From Ixodes scapularis (lineage: Eukaryota > Arthropoda > Arachnida > Ixodida > Ixodidae): a stretch of DNA of 64,000 bases. A model generated the notes under the pieces. The model was not told the DNA's origin, searched no databases, and worked only from the letters and a program-made list of their open reading frames with translations. Below are positions 22,501 through 35,110 of this stretch, in pieces; position 1 is the stretch's first letter; each line of letters begins with the position of its first letter. Location of the stretch: the NCBI RefSeq assembly GCF_016920785.2, contig NW_024609837.1, positions 39,983,543 to 40,047,542 on the forward strand, given 5' to 3'. Both the position numbers and the translations under genes were made by a program.

Positions 22501-23816
22501 TTAAAAAGAGTAACAGACATTAAAATACTATATATTTCACGAAGTTTCCTTTTTCCCCTTTCCTGTATGCATTTATTTTATTTACATCGTCGTTCGTCTA
22601 ACTCCTGGTTTGCTTTCTTCGTCGTTCATGTTTCTTGAAGCCCGTTCGGCCTATTGCTATTTTGTTCGTTGCATTCGCGCAGCTGGAACGAGCAAGAGAA
22701 GCTGAGCAATTTTACGGCCGATTGCATCTCCGCTATAAAAACGAAGAAACAAGGAACCCCCAACCCCCGCGGGCACCAATGAACACATCATTTTCCTACC
22801 CATGTTCCGCATCCGCTATATACGTAGGGGTTAGTTTTACTCATCTAGATCTTTCATGCTTTGTTCTTTTTTACATAGAGAAGTTTTCGCGTTCTCCTCG
22901 TCTTCGCCATCGTCGTCTGTAATATTTTTTTTGGCGAAGTAAACTTGTCCCGCTTTGTCACGCATACAAACCCCTCCGGCGTTCTCCTCACGCGCAAAGG
23001 CGTAATGTGGTCTTTCGACCAACGTTGGCACTACACCCGGCTGCGTTAGAACCAATCTGAATCTCGTTAGGAGCGCTATGAACAGTTTCTGTACCCTGTT
23101 CCTGTTTCGTCGATGGTTATCTTCGCAATAGCGCAAGGAACACGGGGCTTCACTGCAATGACGCGTACGCTTGCCGCAAGCTCCGCTTCCTTGCCTCGAG
23201 GCAAATAGTGACTCGTGTCTATGTTTTTTTAGGGGGCACAGTATCGATTATATAGAAGAATGTCTTTGCCATTCTAGTACATAAATGTTGCTCGTTGCGT
23301 TTTTTCTTTTCTTTTCTTTTTACAAGTTTTAGGCATCGCGTTTATTTAGGTAGAAGGGCGAGATAAGACACACGACACTGTGACATGGCGCAAAGTGCTA
23401 TTAAAATGAAAACGTTAAAAACACGATTTGAACGGGCTCATTTCTTTTTAAAACTACGTTACGTCCCTCCAAAAGTCAGGTCGCAGACAAAGGCCACATT
23501 CTCTATCCCTTTAAGCCTGATCACGGAGATCTGATGGAGCCTGAAGTCCCCAGGTACTTCTTTTTTTACGAGGAACGACAACCAATACAGATGGCAAAGC
23601 ACATTACGCTCGAACAAAATAGCGTCATTCAGCTCAGTTCTCTGCTGTGGGCCGCCCTTCAATTTCTGCACCGTCACAGTGTCGGCGCTTCAAAGAAGGT
23701 CGCCGTTTGTAAGATGCTCTTATCGAGAAACTTTAATTGAGGTAAATCAAGCAGCGCTCAAAAGCTGCATGCCACTGCACTCGCCGTTTTTAGGGGCGAA
23801 GCTCCTTAGGGTCTAG
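19578..23816. other. Unassigned AT-rich DNA
   Basis: No gene, tRNA or clear transposon end is seen. 20600-20880 ends in AATAAAATAGTTGATTG, which could be a decayed retrotransposon 3' end, but nothing coding precedes it. 21047-21115 contains a weak inverted pair around CCAATTGT. Runs of A or T are common. Confidence 0.45.
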
Positions 23817-23842
23817 CCTTGTCCGTCCGTCCGTCCGTCCGG
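23817..23842. repeat. (GTCC)n microsatellite
   Basis: About five to six GTCC units lie immediately before the interrupted tRNA-Ser. They are preceded by GGGGCGAAGCTCCTTAGGG, which looks like part of a dispersed repeat. Confidence 0.9.
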
Positions 23843-23879
23843 CCGGCGTCTGTGCTCGCATAAAAAAAAAAATGTTTGC

Positions 23880-24222
23880 ACAGACGATAGGATTCGAACC
23901 TGTGCGGGGAGACCCCAATGGATTTCTATAAAAAAAACTTCGTTTCAGCTTAAGCACGAGCGCGGCCGATGTTATGAGCCGGAGGGCCAATCAAACAACG
24001 AAAGAGACACAACGTCACGGCGTGCTCTCTGCAGTTGATAGAATAGCCGGTATTCGCCGTCTCTCTGTGCGTGATCTTCCGCCGGCTAGTCCTATCAAGC
24101 GCAGAGAGCACGCCATGACGTTGCGCTGTTTGATGGGCCCTTCGGCTCACAACATAGTCCGCGCTCGGACATAAGGTGAAACGAAGTATAGTCCATCGCC
24201 TTAACCACCCGGCCACGACTGC
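23880..24222 (-). pseudogene. tRNA-Ser (AGA) pseudogene split by a MITE
   Basis: The 5' half lies at 24222-24191. It has acceptor GCAGTCG, box A TGGCCGGGTGGTTAAGG and anticodon-stem start GATGGAC. The 3' half lies at 23928-23880, with AGAAATCCATTGGGG, the class-II variable arm GTCTCCCCGC and box B GGTTCGAATCC. These match eukaryotic tRNA-Ser by family knowledge. Joining at the TA target places AGA in a canonical anticodon loop. A 260-bp insert separates the halves. The 3' acceptor and T-stem have mismatches (TATCGTCTGT), so the gene is dead regardless. Confidence 0.85.
23929..24188. mobile_element. 260-bp TA-flanked MITE inside tRNA-Ser
   Basis: The TA dinucleotide is duplicated at 23927-23928 and 24189-24190. 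Terminal inverted repeats contain CTTCGTTTCA(G/C)CTTA (about 23938-23953 and 24172-24185). A longer inner inverted repeat covers most of the element: GAGCGCGGCC.., GAGCC..GGGCC, CGTCACGGCGTGCTCTCTGC against its complement near 24106-24125. TA duplication suggests Tc1/mariner-family mobilisation. It encodes nothing. Confidence 0.85.
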
Positions 24223-24704
24223 GGGACAAGTAGGGGGCTCTGAGATGTGGTAGTAACTTAAAAGCTGGGGTTTCTGTCATGGATGAAACGTTGCATGTAG
24301 CCGCTCAACGTCTATACGGGAGAAAGCGCTGCGGTCAAATGCCTATATAATCGCGTTAAACTTTGCATGCATTGGCTCAACATTTATAGACTAGAGGGCG
24401 CTGCGGTCAAATGCTCAAATGCGTATATAACCACGTTCCATACAACACATTCTCTTTCTGACATGGACCGTTGACTTAAGCGGTGGAGATGCGCTCCCAT
24501 GGCTTCTAGCGGATCCAAGCTGATGCGTTAAAAGAACCAATGGCTCTTCATTTCACCGACCATAAAGCAATAATAATGAAGCCGAACGGCGACCCGGAAC
24601 TCAGCACTATCTATGAGCAATAACAAAAAATCAGCACCATCAGCACTACCTATGAACAATAAAATGAATATCATCAGCAGTACCAGAACTTCGCCCCAAT
24701 GAAT

Positions 24705-25011
24705 TGTAGAAATAAATAAACTGCGCAAAGGTACGAGGACAGAGGTAGAAACGAGTACGACACACGGAGCGCAGGCTTCCAACTGTTTATTTGGCGCGGA
24801 CACAGCAGTATATATAACAGCAGCAATCAGTTTGCGGCGAAATAAGGTTTAAACATGACCATGTTTAAGCCTTATTTCGCCGCAAACTGATTGCTGCTGT
24901 TATATATACTGCTGTGTCTGCGCTAAATAAACATTTGGAAGTCTGCGCTCCGTGTGTCGTACTCGTTTCTACCTCTGTCCTCGTCCTTTGCGCAGTTCAT
25001 TTATTTCTACA
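24705..25011. repeat. 307-bp near-perfect palindrome
   Basis: The arms (24705-24856 and 24861-25011) are inverted copies with only scattered substitutions. They meet at CATGACCATG around 24858. Read outward, each arm has a TATATATA box, an AAATAAACA poly(A)-type signal and a terminal TTTCTACA. These are features of an LTR R/U5 or of a short retroelement tail. The right arm is followed by AATCATGAACCAACTAGCCC. This is probably two inverted LTR-like ends or a foldback element. Confidence 0.85.
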
Positions 25012-28000
25012 AATCATGAACCAACTAGCCCGCCAAAAGGTGTTACTTGAAGCCCCAATGAACATCATTCACAACTTGAAGATGCGGTCATTTTTTGTAC
25101 CTTTGCTCTCATCGACTGTACGAATCATACATAGTAAATGCGCCATCAACTTGTGTTTTTTTTTTTTTGTGTGTGATTTGTTTAGCCAGTGATAGAAAAC
25201 GCTCAAAGACGACGAGTGCAACGACAGTGCAGTTTTGACGCTGCTCAATAGGCTCCAACGGTTCGTAGCGTCTACTGTGGCCCGACTTGGTGTTCGACAA
25301 AGAATACAGTGTAATCGAACATGAAAAACATTCTAGAGATACGAAGTCATTGAGAAATCACTGCGCTCCATTGGTTTCACTGATGGGGGCATACAAGTAA
25401 AGAAGAGTCACAAAGGCTGTGACTTTGCACTTTCTCTTGCTGTTTGATTGGCCGCATTGGTTGGTAGCATTGGCTCTACGCTCTAGTAACTTGAGGTGCA
25501 AAGTAGTATGGGAACCTTCACGTCTGTGTGGTCTCTGGTTCGATTTTCTCTTAACCTTATATTTCGACTCAGAATGAACATAGACATATTATGCGATGTG
25601 ACAGTACAATGTGTACTGGTACAAATAATCTTTTTTATCGTAGTTTTTTTTTTATATAAACGCGACATGTTTGTTTATAAAAAATGTGTTGATCTACATT
25701 CAATTAAGCGTCGAATTCTATGACATGTCTGGCATCAGCAAAAATGTCAATACAGCCTTCGTTGAAGCCATTAGCGACGGGAATGTCTCGTCCTTTGGGG
25801 CGCGTCAAATAGGAACTCAAATAAAGGTATATTTATAAAAATAACCAGAGTCTATCTTCCAAGGAAGAAACTTTGCGGACACGAACATTCGAGCAAACAT
25901 CAGTCAGGACTTTCTCGAGAGCGCGGAAACGTAAACAGTACCTGTCTGAAAGAAACTTCGTGCGCCGGCATGATCGAAGCACGCAACAGAGAGCCACATA
26001 ACGCAGGTCACAGCAACGTCCGATATTTCGGACACGCCGGCGAAACTTCTCAGATACAAACATTTTAAGAGACTGGAGATATACGAGGAAAAAGCGACTA
26101 AAAGTAACAAAAGCCTTTCCTCCCCCCCAAAAAAAAACAAAAAACAAAAAAACTATACATTTATTAAGAGCCGTAGGAGAAAAATTAGTGTCAACTCGTG
26201 CTTTCTCAAAGTCATTTTCATCCGCGTTGGCCGAGACATTCTTAGAGCGTTGTCATAAACACAAGCGATGAATAGACAATGGGTTGATAACAAAATGTTG
26301 AATAAAAAAGTAAAAACAAAAAGTAAAAAAACTGCGGGACGACGCCCTTTAAAGATGCTTCAAAAACACAATTTATCGTTGTACGTTCTCAAAAAGGAAC
26401 CAAAATGCTTGTACAGTACTGAACCGTAATTGTTTCGTAAACTTTCGTAATTGATTCGTTTCTGGCTCAGCTCTACAGAGCTCAAAGCGCCGCCCAGCGA
26501 GAACATTCTTCAAAGCCGGGCTTCGCTGAGTGCTTCAGGCGAGGTCAGATCGAGAGCCCTATACAAGGCTCATCAAACAATAGTTGTAAAACTCCTTGCG
26601 TTATGAAAACTTATGTTCTTTAAATTATTCATACGGTACTTTAAAAAAAAAATGTCGCATAAAACAAGGACTTGACTTTGAAAAAAAAAAAAAATGTCCG
26701 ACAGACGTCTTGTTTTTTTGAAATACAGAATGTAAGATTTCGTGTTTTGTTTCTTCAGATATCAGGAATTGCATTAACACGAATGCGCGATCTAGCGTTA
26801 GCGCTAACAGAATATTAGTTGAATTTATAGCATCCAAAATTTAAATACACGCGCATTGGTCAGTCGTTCTCCGACCACATTTCCAGTAGCGATGTAAGAG
26901 GATCACCCCGTTTTCCTTTTGAGTTGTGGCTGTGTAAATCAGATAGAAAAATACTATATTTTATCACGTCCAGGTAGCATCACAAAGGAAATATCACACA
27001 TAATCTAAAAACATAAAATCACTGCATCTCTTTTATGTCAATGCCATTCGGTAGAAGCGCAGTAATTTTTCTAAAATAACAAAAAAAATGGTCGCTAAAC
27101 AATTGAAACATTGAATGTTAATAAAAAAAAAAAGTTGGTTATCTTTCTGGCTTGATTGAGTTTTGGTATGAACCTGTAACACGCTGTAAGCCTGACGCAA
27201 TTATTTCAGAAACCGTTGACTCACCTTCTGAGTTTGCAGTAAGAAATATATTTACAAAAACAAGCTTCGTCTAATTGAACGTACCCTTTTTATTGTAAGA
27301 AAATGAGTACAAAAGGCCCAAATGGACGAAACGTCATACTTCTCAGTTTTAAACACATCCTCCCTTATATATTTTTGTGTTGAAAAAAAAAAAAAAAAAC
27401 GCGAAGTAACTTATTGCTTTTGATATGTCCTTTGCGTGCGTAGTTAGTCTTAGTTCTTTCAGTTAATATAATTTTATCTTGTGTTTTTCCTGAACGTCAG
27501 TGCATGCCGACGGATTGAGAAATCGCGTGCGGGTAACGCTTGATCTGCAAAAAAAAAAAAAACGCGAATCGTCTCGGTGACAGTGGTGTTAAGAAATGCG
27601 ACCGATGCCCCCGCATAAATTTCAGACCGCAGTAAGCTTCCATCAAAAAGTAATTAAAACAGGTTTCGCCATTCGCCCTTGCCAATAAGAAGATAGGAAT
27701 CGTAAAAGAGATTATTCTAGGTCAATTCAAGGTCAGTTCAATGTTGATTTATTATTAATTCGAGGTCGCCGTCAAGGGCGAAGACCAACAATTTACTTCA
27801 TAAAATAAACACATCAAAACTTACCCCTCATTTATTGGCAGAAACCATTTCTCACCTAGCTCTGCCAAAAAAAAGTTTTTCTTTTATGACATCAACACGA
27901 TACCCATCTCTGTTATTGTCACAAATATCTCCGAAGTAATTTTCCTGATGTTTTTGTATATGAACTGTTTATTGTCCTAGTTAGCAATGTGGTACTCATT

Positions 28001-29551
28001 ACACTCAATGCGTTTTTTCGTTCAATTAGGACTCGAAACATAGTTTCACTGAGTTACATACGTACTTATTCATAGCATTATCAGTGTGTTAATATTCATT
28101 GTTCCGAATGTTATTATTGCGCTAAAAACATAATGGGATTTAGTAGCAGTGTCGTTCTGATTAATGATTATTGCTCTTTCAATTACCGAGAAGGATGTGA
28201 AGGTCAACATTAATATTAAAGAAAAATAATTTTCTGGGGATTTGTGGGCAAAATTATCAAATAAAATATGTGATACGCCCCAGTGGGAAATGAGGATTTT
28301 AGTTCCAGAAAACGTTAATGCCATACAATACACAAATTCCAGAAGAAACTGCAGGAACAAATAATACATGCCAAACGAAAATCTGCATGCACAAAAGAAA
28401 TAGTTGTAATCGATAAGGCAATTCGGAACAGCCGTGGAGATGAAGATAAGGGCCAATGAGGAGATAGTGTTCGTTTTTAATTATCTGAACGTATCGACCC
28501 GAGCTCGTTCCAGTTGTTCTTCCGAAACGGTTTTCTGCGAGACTACCGTCGCTGAAGCGAGGGACGCCTTGTCGAATCTTCGAGAGCGGCTGAAACAAGG
28601 AATGACGAAGAAAAAAGAATTACGATCGAAACACGACAGTAAAGAAAAAAAAAAAAAGGAAGCCTATTTAAGAAAATATATAAAAGAGCAGACGTAAAAA
28701 AAGCAGAATGTATCATTAAAAAGAAATAAAAACTTTTCGTTAGTTCTTTTTGATTCGATTTTGTCGTAGTATAAATGGCCGCGGACTATGCTAACGATTG
28801 TTTCGATTTTAGTAATCATTATAATAAATAGGGTCCGATTTGCTCCTCTAATAATTGTTTCCAGTCAAAATCCTCATCGAGGAGAGAAAGAAAGAGAAAA
28901 AAAGTGAAATAAAAAAGAGATATAGTAACAAATTAAAGGTATGTCGGTTTGGCTCCTACATAACTTACCATTATAATATCTTTCTTTCGTGTTTTTTTTT
29001 TCTAATTCAAAATACAAAAAAAGTCGCAATTTTGGGTTGTCATTTTGCGACCGCGTTTGTTATATTTCCATTTGATCCATTGAGGTTTTCCGATATTGCT
29101 TTATTTTGCCTCTCATTTGAGACACAGTTTAGATTTGCATAAAGTATGGAAGTTTAATATTGATTCCCAATATTTCAGAGCCGGATGAGGCTTAAGGCCT
29201 CACCCGACGCTGGAATCAATTCGTCCCATTGGCCACTTATGAAACAAGGCAGCAGTTAAAACGCCAGGGTGGAGATGCACGTCCATTCGCGACAGAGCCG
29301 TTCATGCGGAGAGAGTTTGACGAATGGGCAGAGCTTGTTGTCCACCAGAACTAGATGATTTCGCAGTAACATAATTTGGCGTTACTTCTTTTTCTTGTTT
29401 ATTCCTGAGAAATCGCAGAGAGTTTCTATGAGTCAGAGGCATAAGGTAGCGGACGAAAGAAGCCACCTCCCGGTTGTCAGACTACGCTGCTGTAATCGGC
29501 TCTGGTTCGGGAGCATAAATGTTTGCTTTCTACACCGGCGTTGCCCCGTCA
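25012..29551. other. Unassigned AT-rich DNA
   Basis: Homopolymer A/T tracts dominate (near 25156, 26120, 26642, 26682, 27385 and 27548). No transposon ends, RNA genes or domain-bearing frames were found. 29157-29215 has a small imperfect inverted repeat around GAGGCTTAAGGCCTCA. Confidence 0.45.
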
Positions 29552-29559
29552 CGTCTGTA

Positions 29560-30402
29560 TAGGGTGACCACCTTCCAACTAGCGAAATGCGGGACACGCG
29601 GGGCAAGGGGGGAGGGGGGTAAAATTATGGACACGCACAGCACGAACCCAGGCTCTCTTAACACATTTATATCCTGTGCTCTTTATACACCTGCACCTAT
29701 ATTGCAGCAATTAAGCTCGAATGATTTTCACTCCCACTGATATATTTTTATGCCAAATACGTTAACCTGACGAAGTTGAAAGCATAAAAATCAACTGAAG
29801 CAGACCACTACGCGTCAAATGAAATTAAGAAACAGTAAATCTTTTACGGGTTATGGTTTCCTGTCAACGCTTACTTTTATTAACATAGTCCTACACAAAT
29901 TTTTAGCATTATGCTAAAAATTTGTGTTGGCGTACATCTTTCGCGAACATTATGAGTTGCAGTCTTTTTGCCTTAAATGGCTGTCTTCGCAAAAAAAAAA
30001 GTGAAAAAAAGCCACAGCAACCTTTTCGTAGTGACACAGCGATAGGAAATTATTACAATAATTTATATTTAAACTTCTGGCGAGCAATTTTCTCTTACAA
30101 TATTTTGCCATCAAGGGGAAAGGCACAACGGGCATGCGCGTCGTGTTTCCTGCAAGAACGACAATCGCTTCCCGCAATGCTTAAATAGAAAATAGCGTAT
30201 ACCATTGCGATTCATACGATTACCAGCGACCTTCGCGCTTCCCCGTGCCCCGTTGTTCCGCAGCACCATGAGTTGCATAGTGAATTTTACGACAGTGTGA
30301 AATGCGGGACATTTTGAAGATTTACAAATTTCTCGCGGGACGCGGCACACGAGCCCTCAATGCGAGACAGTCCCGCGAGTCGCGGGACGGGTGGTCACCC
30401 TA
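29560..30402. mobile_element. Non-autonomous hAT element, 843 bp
   Basis: The termini are inverted TAGGGTGACCACC (29560-29572 and 30390-30402). The exact 8-bp sequence CGTCTGTA flanks both sides (29552-29559 and 30403-30410). Eight-base target duplication plus a (C/T)AG-type terminus is diagnostic of hAT elements by family knowledge. Subterminal GCGGGAC motifs recur at both ends. No hAT dimerisation or transposase domain is encoded. Confidence 0.9.
29893..29927. repeat. Perfect 16-bp hairpin inside hAT element
   Basis: ACACAAATTTTTAGCA (29893-29908) and its complement (29912-29927) are separated by 3 bp. It is AT-rich and probably cruciform-prone. It could be a nested insertion, but no further boundary is visible. 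Confidence 0.9.
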
Positions 30403-30410
30403 CGTCTGTA

Positions 30411-30711
30411 CGTACATCTTGGCAGCCGCGTGACCCGAATCCGCTCCTCCGAGTTTCGCGCGGTCATTTTGCACGGGGTCACCGCGGCCGGGTTGTCGCG
30501 CTATCTTAGTAAAAAAGACTTTGTTCTGAATGAAGGACTCGATTTTTTTTTCTCACTTCAATTCTTATTGCTTTGTCTCATCCTACGATGAACTAAAGGC
30601 CAAAGCCACGGGCCGCCAGGTCCAATCACGCTACACGCTAAACTATGACATGCTTAACATTGATTAGGCGTGGACGAATAATGCTCCGAATCAAAAAGCG
30701 CTTCAGAATTT
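30411..30711. other. Short spacer between hAT and TIR element
   Basis: This is the right flank of the hAT insertion site. It is GC-rich at first, then T-rich near 30540. No gene is seen. Confidence 0.5.
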
Positions 30712-32359
30712 CTATTCGCGACTCCAGCAAAACGGACGCCGCCAAGCGGGAAAACCGGGAACCAGCCGGTCCAGGTCGCTCCGCGCCCCTCCGCGTCTCT
30801 GGTGGCTTTCGCGGAGACGTGTTGTCGGCGCGGTGGCGAACAATGTAATTTGACGAAGGTCTGAATATTTCTTAAGTTTGTTTGAGTGATCATTAGTGTA
30901 GTGAAGCCTCAGTAGATTGTTTTCTTCTATTACGTGTTTGAAAGCCCGTTTACTCCACAGCACACGGTCGCGTGCTTTCGATTTCTTGGATGGGGAGGAA
31001 TCACGGAAAAACTTTTTGATTTCTTGTCTGTCTTGAATCACATTCAAAGTGACGACTGCTTGGTAACTGATACTGGAGGGAACATCAATGTTGCAGTCAA
31101 GTGAATGGGAAGGTTCGATAGCTGCTTTTCTTGAGTTTGGTTGTGTTCGGTTAGCTTCAAGTTTGAGCAACCCACGCCGGTCGGTGCGTTGGCTATTCAT
31201 CTTGGCTGCTTTTCGCCGAAAAAGCCTCTGGACCACACTGAAGGAGTTGGGCTGATTTCGCAATTACTTGATTCAGGAAAACTTGCTCGCTGCAAATGAT
31301 GAATGAGGAAAATTATCTGTTTTCAAAGGTGGGAGACAAGTCTCGCAACGTTAGATGCTGTCACGGCATTTTGACCTATCGCGCCTCCAATATTTATATT
31401 ACAAGGACGTCGAAGCCAGCAGCAATATACGTCTACATTGGTCAGGTTGACCGGCCACAAAAAAAATACAAATTTTCTCCGTTCAGGATTCGAAGCAAAG
31501 TTCAATGCGGAGAGGTTCTGCGCAGATCTTCAATGAAGGCTCTCTTCAGTTTGTCTCCGTGCTGCCGGCTATAGAACCATTTGGCTAAGTTTAAGTAATA
31601 TGTCTCCGTCTGTCAAATATACTTTTATTGAGCTGCTCACCTAATAGCTAGTCAACTAAGCTCATATTTCAACCCGAAGGATATACAAATATCGCTTTAG
31701 TGGGACCCCCATAGTACGTAATATAATACACAACCCGCTCGTCAAAATGACGTCTCGATTGCTACTGAAACCTGAATTGAAATACGAGTATCAGCTGCTT
31801 AGTGGGGCGCCGGCGGGTTAACACGGTCCTTGGCTCAAGAAGCGGTTGCTTAGTTTTCGTAATTTTCCTGCAGCCTGTGTTGTTGGCCGAGCAGACGACT
31901 GGAGCTGTTTTGTAAACGCGGATACCCACAAAAGCTCGATTTCGCGGACAGATAAGTCGCATGGTCGAGGCATGCGAGTTAGCTGAAAAGTTACTCTCTG
32001 TGGAACAATTCTATAGTCATCGCCGCTTTCCTTAGATGATCAAAACTGATTAGGATATTACCGTCTCTCCGGAGCCCATAGTTTCGGTTTTGAACGAAAT
32101 CTCCGAAACGAAAGTTTGACACGAAAAGAACAAAAAAACACCGGCAAAACAAAACTATGCTTTGCAAGTTTATCTGCACCGGCTACACTTAACCGCCTCA
32201 GTTCAAATACCTACAAAATTGGGCATTAAACAAAAGAAAATCAGTTAAATTGAACGCGCCACCTGTTCAGGCGGCCCGGCCGAGCCGCCGCGACCTGGAC
32301 TCAGCCGCCATGTTGGTTTGGTGGTGGCGCCCCCTATAGGTCGCCGGAGTCGCGAATAG
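30712..32359. mobile_element. 1.65-kb TIR DNA transposon, copy 2
   Basis: The ends are CTATTCGCGACTCCAGC (30712-30728) and its inverse with one mismatch (32343-32359). It is colinear with 1824-3477 but lacks a ~57-bp segment after about 31070 and has a few small extra segments near 31895-31925. A 183-residue minus-strand frame (31263-30712) ends inside the left TIR with the codons WSRE-stop. Its counterpart in copy 1 is broken and shows no sign of protein-level constraint. No target duplication is obvious. The right end contains GGCGCCCCCTATAGG, close to a CTCF-like core. Confidence 0.75.
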
Positions 32360-33733
32360 CTTTGACACTGCAAAGAGTCTGTATGTCGTAGCTTTCTTTG
32401 TGATGTAAACTGAGGAGTCACTCAGTGCTATTCAATCTGAACCACTGTCCGCCCATACCCAATAGTGATCCTAGACACAGGCACCGACACGTGCATCGAA
32501 GCGAAATACTACGCAATTTCTAAGTGTCTTGTGATTGGGTCTGGTGGTCCGCAGGCTTTACGTTTAGTCCGTCCTAGGGTGAGACGAAGTACAGGAAGAA
32601 AACTGCCATTTTTCTTGTTTGGCGGATCGAACGTTGTTGAATTTCTTTTCTGGATACACCAACACAATGTTTACAAACAAGCCTGCTTTTCCCAGACCAG
32701 GTGTGGGCATTGCGCGCGCGCAGAAACCGAATTCGGGAGGAGTGAAGTGTCTGTGGATGCGCAGTACCGACAGCAGTGCAACCGTAGTGTCGTGACGTCA
32801 GTGAGTTGAATTGGTCTATGGACAAAAGCCGAGAGGCATGCAGAAATGCCACCAAAACCAAAAATGCTAACTAGTGTGTTTTTAGTCACGCAGAACCTTT
32901 ATTAATATAGCGATGCGAACATGTAATACAAAGATGTAAAGAAAATGTAATTTAGAATCCGCTATAAATTGTTAACCAATTTCAATGAGCACCTTTATTT
33001 TTTAAATAGAGATTTCAATCGTTTTCCTTCTCCTCGAATTTCCTTGTAACTATGTCACTTTCTAGACATTTTGTTAAACCTATTTATTATGTTTTGTTTT
33101 CTTTGAGTCCTGTAGAATTCGTGAGTGACATAAGTTGTGATGCGTGAGTGAGTTCTTGTGCTTAACTTTGACGTGAGTTCTCGTGCCCAACGTACGCGAA
33201 GTAACGTCAGGAAGGTACATTCTAAGCTATGGGATTGTAGTCGTGCAACGCACATCCTTGTAGAGAACTATGGAGTTCGTGATATTTCTAGCAATATTCT
33301 AATCATAGCGAAGTCAGGAACTCTAAAATTCTAATACCGCTATGCTCTGGAGGCAGATTTTTTTTATGTGCTAAAAAAATTTTGTTGCCATATTAAAAAA
33401 AAAAAATTATCAAAAATGTAAAGTTTGTTTTTCCTCAGCAGAATGGGATTCTAGTGGACGTGTTTTTTTTTAACAATGTACGGTTTCTGAAAAGTAATAT
33501 TTTAAAATTCAAAAATTGTTTAATCGAGTGTGTTTAGAAACGGCTACTTTGCAGCAGATTACTACAAGAGAGCAAGTGGCACGCAAGGATTCTTCTGTGT
33601 AGGCGTATGACATGAACCGTACTGATGAAATCAAAATCAAAATTACAGTCGTCGAAAATCAATATTGTGGTAGCCAAGGTTCATGCTCCGGGTTTCCTTT
33701 TAATCGGAGAGGTGTGATTACCACTGCACCGCT

Positions 33734-33774
<41 letters not shown>

Positions 33775-35100
33775 GCAAAAATATTCCAAAAGCCGGGAAT
33801 CATAATGATCAAGAAATCTTTTGAAAGCTGCAGTTATGCGGTTTGTGCATGTGTCTTATACGGCCAGGAGGACATAGTATAGCGGGGTAGTCGTAACGAG
33901 CAGACAGACAATCAAGTAAATTCTTTTCTATTGACTTTTTAATTTGTAAAATTAGACATATGGTTACAAAATAGAAACTTGCCATGCATCATTGCAAACC
34001 GCTAAATTAATAGTGTTTATAAATACGCTGAGCGCGTGGAAAGCGTGGTTCTGCACTAAATGTACCACTCATGCAACACGTATGCAAGCCTAGGGCGAGA
34101 CGAAAAAATAGCGCGGGCGCGTTATCGCATTGGTAACCTTGCTCTGGCTGCACGAGTGGCAACTTTAGCTCACTACTGCGCTTCTCACGAGCTCAGACTT
34201 TGTAAAAAAGTACTTATTTAGCGGTTTTTGATGACACTCAGCAAGTCTATTATTAAAACCATATGTCTAGTTTTACTAATTGAAAAGTTAATTAACAAAT
34301 TTTCACGTATTAGCCGACTGATCGTTACGTCTAGCCTCCAATACTATGCCGCTTTGACCGTATAACTCACCAGTACAAAGTGCATAAGTGTAGCATTCGC
34401 GAATATTTTTTAACAAATATGTTAATTTTTAAATAAAGCGCCCTCTATATTCCGGGATACAAGCCTACAGGGCCCAGTACAATCTGTTTGCAGGTATTTG
34501 TGCCCCATGGCAATTCAGGAGTAGAGGAGAAGAAGAAACTACAAAAAAGGGCCAATTGAGCATTTTATTGCAATTCGTATAGGTATTGTTCATCCATACG
34601 ATGAAGAACGAGTTACTAGAGCGCTAGGAAAGTGATGCAAAGCATACTTGATGTGTGAACTGTTGATAAAGTATTGACTTTGTGTATTATAATTTAAGCT
34701 CCCGAGACACTTACTACACCACTAAATGGCGAACACAAAGGCCACGTAGAAAATCAGTTTACCGCGACTTCGTTAAGTAGGTCTGTTGATTAGACTATAA
34801 TCAGTAAATAAATAAAGCGAAAAGACGTAATTTCGAAATAGCTATTTACCTGCAAAAATAAAAGGTCTAATATTACAAACCCCCTTTACCTAAAATTACA
34901 GAGCAGTCTGTAGAGCTTTTGCTTTTTACTCTTATGATCATGTAGCGAAAGTGTAATGGCCGAACCACGTTCAGTGACTGCGTTTGCAGTACTAAGGTTT
35001 ATAAAAGACTCCTGCTGATTAATTCAAACTAAAGTGCCATCCTATTGACAATTCTATCAATATACGTAATTTGGGACACTGACTGCCAGTCAGCAGCCTT
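32360..35100. other. Unassigned DNA
   Basis: 32560-32810 is moderately GC-rich, with TGTTTACAAACAAGCC and GCGCGCGCAG that recall the sequence at 5665-5715, but no gene follows. The rest is AT-rich with an AT microsatellite at 33734-33774. Confidence 0.45.
33734..33774. repeat. (AT)n microsatellite
   Basis: About 41 bp of alternating AT with a single ACAT interruption. Confidence 0.95.
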
Positions 35101-35110
35101 GGTGGTACGT

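Noticed and set aside
23929..24188. Canonical tRNA intron in tRNA-Ser
   Set aside because: The insert is 260 bp with terminal inverted repeats and a duplicated TA within the anticodon triplet, which fits transposon insertion rather than a tRNA intron 3' of position 37.
30712..31263. A 183-residue minus-strand frame as the transposase of the 1.65-kb element
   Set aside because: The equivalent frame in the 1824-3477 copy is broken. In the terminal 43 codons all five base differences change the amino acid, so there is no sign of selection on the protein. It also ends inside the TIR.
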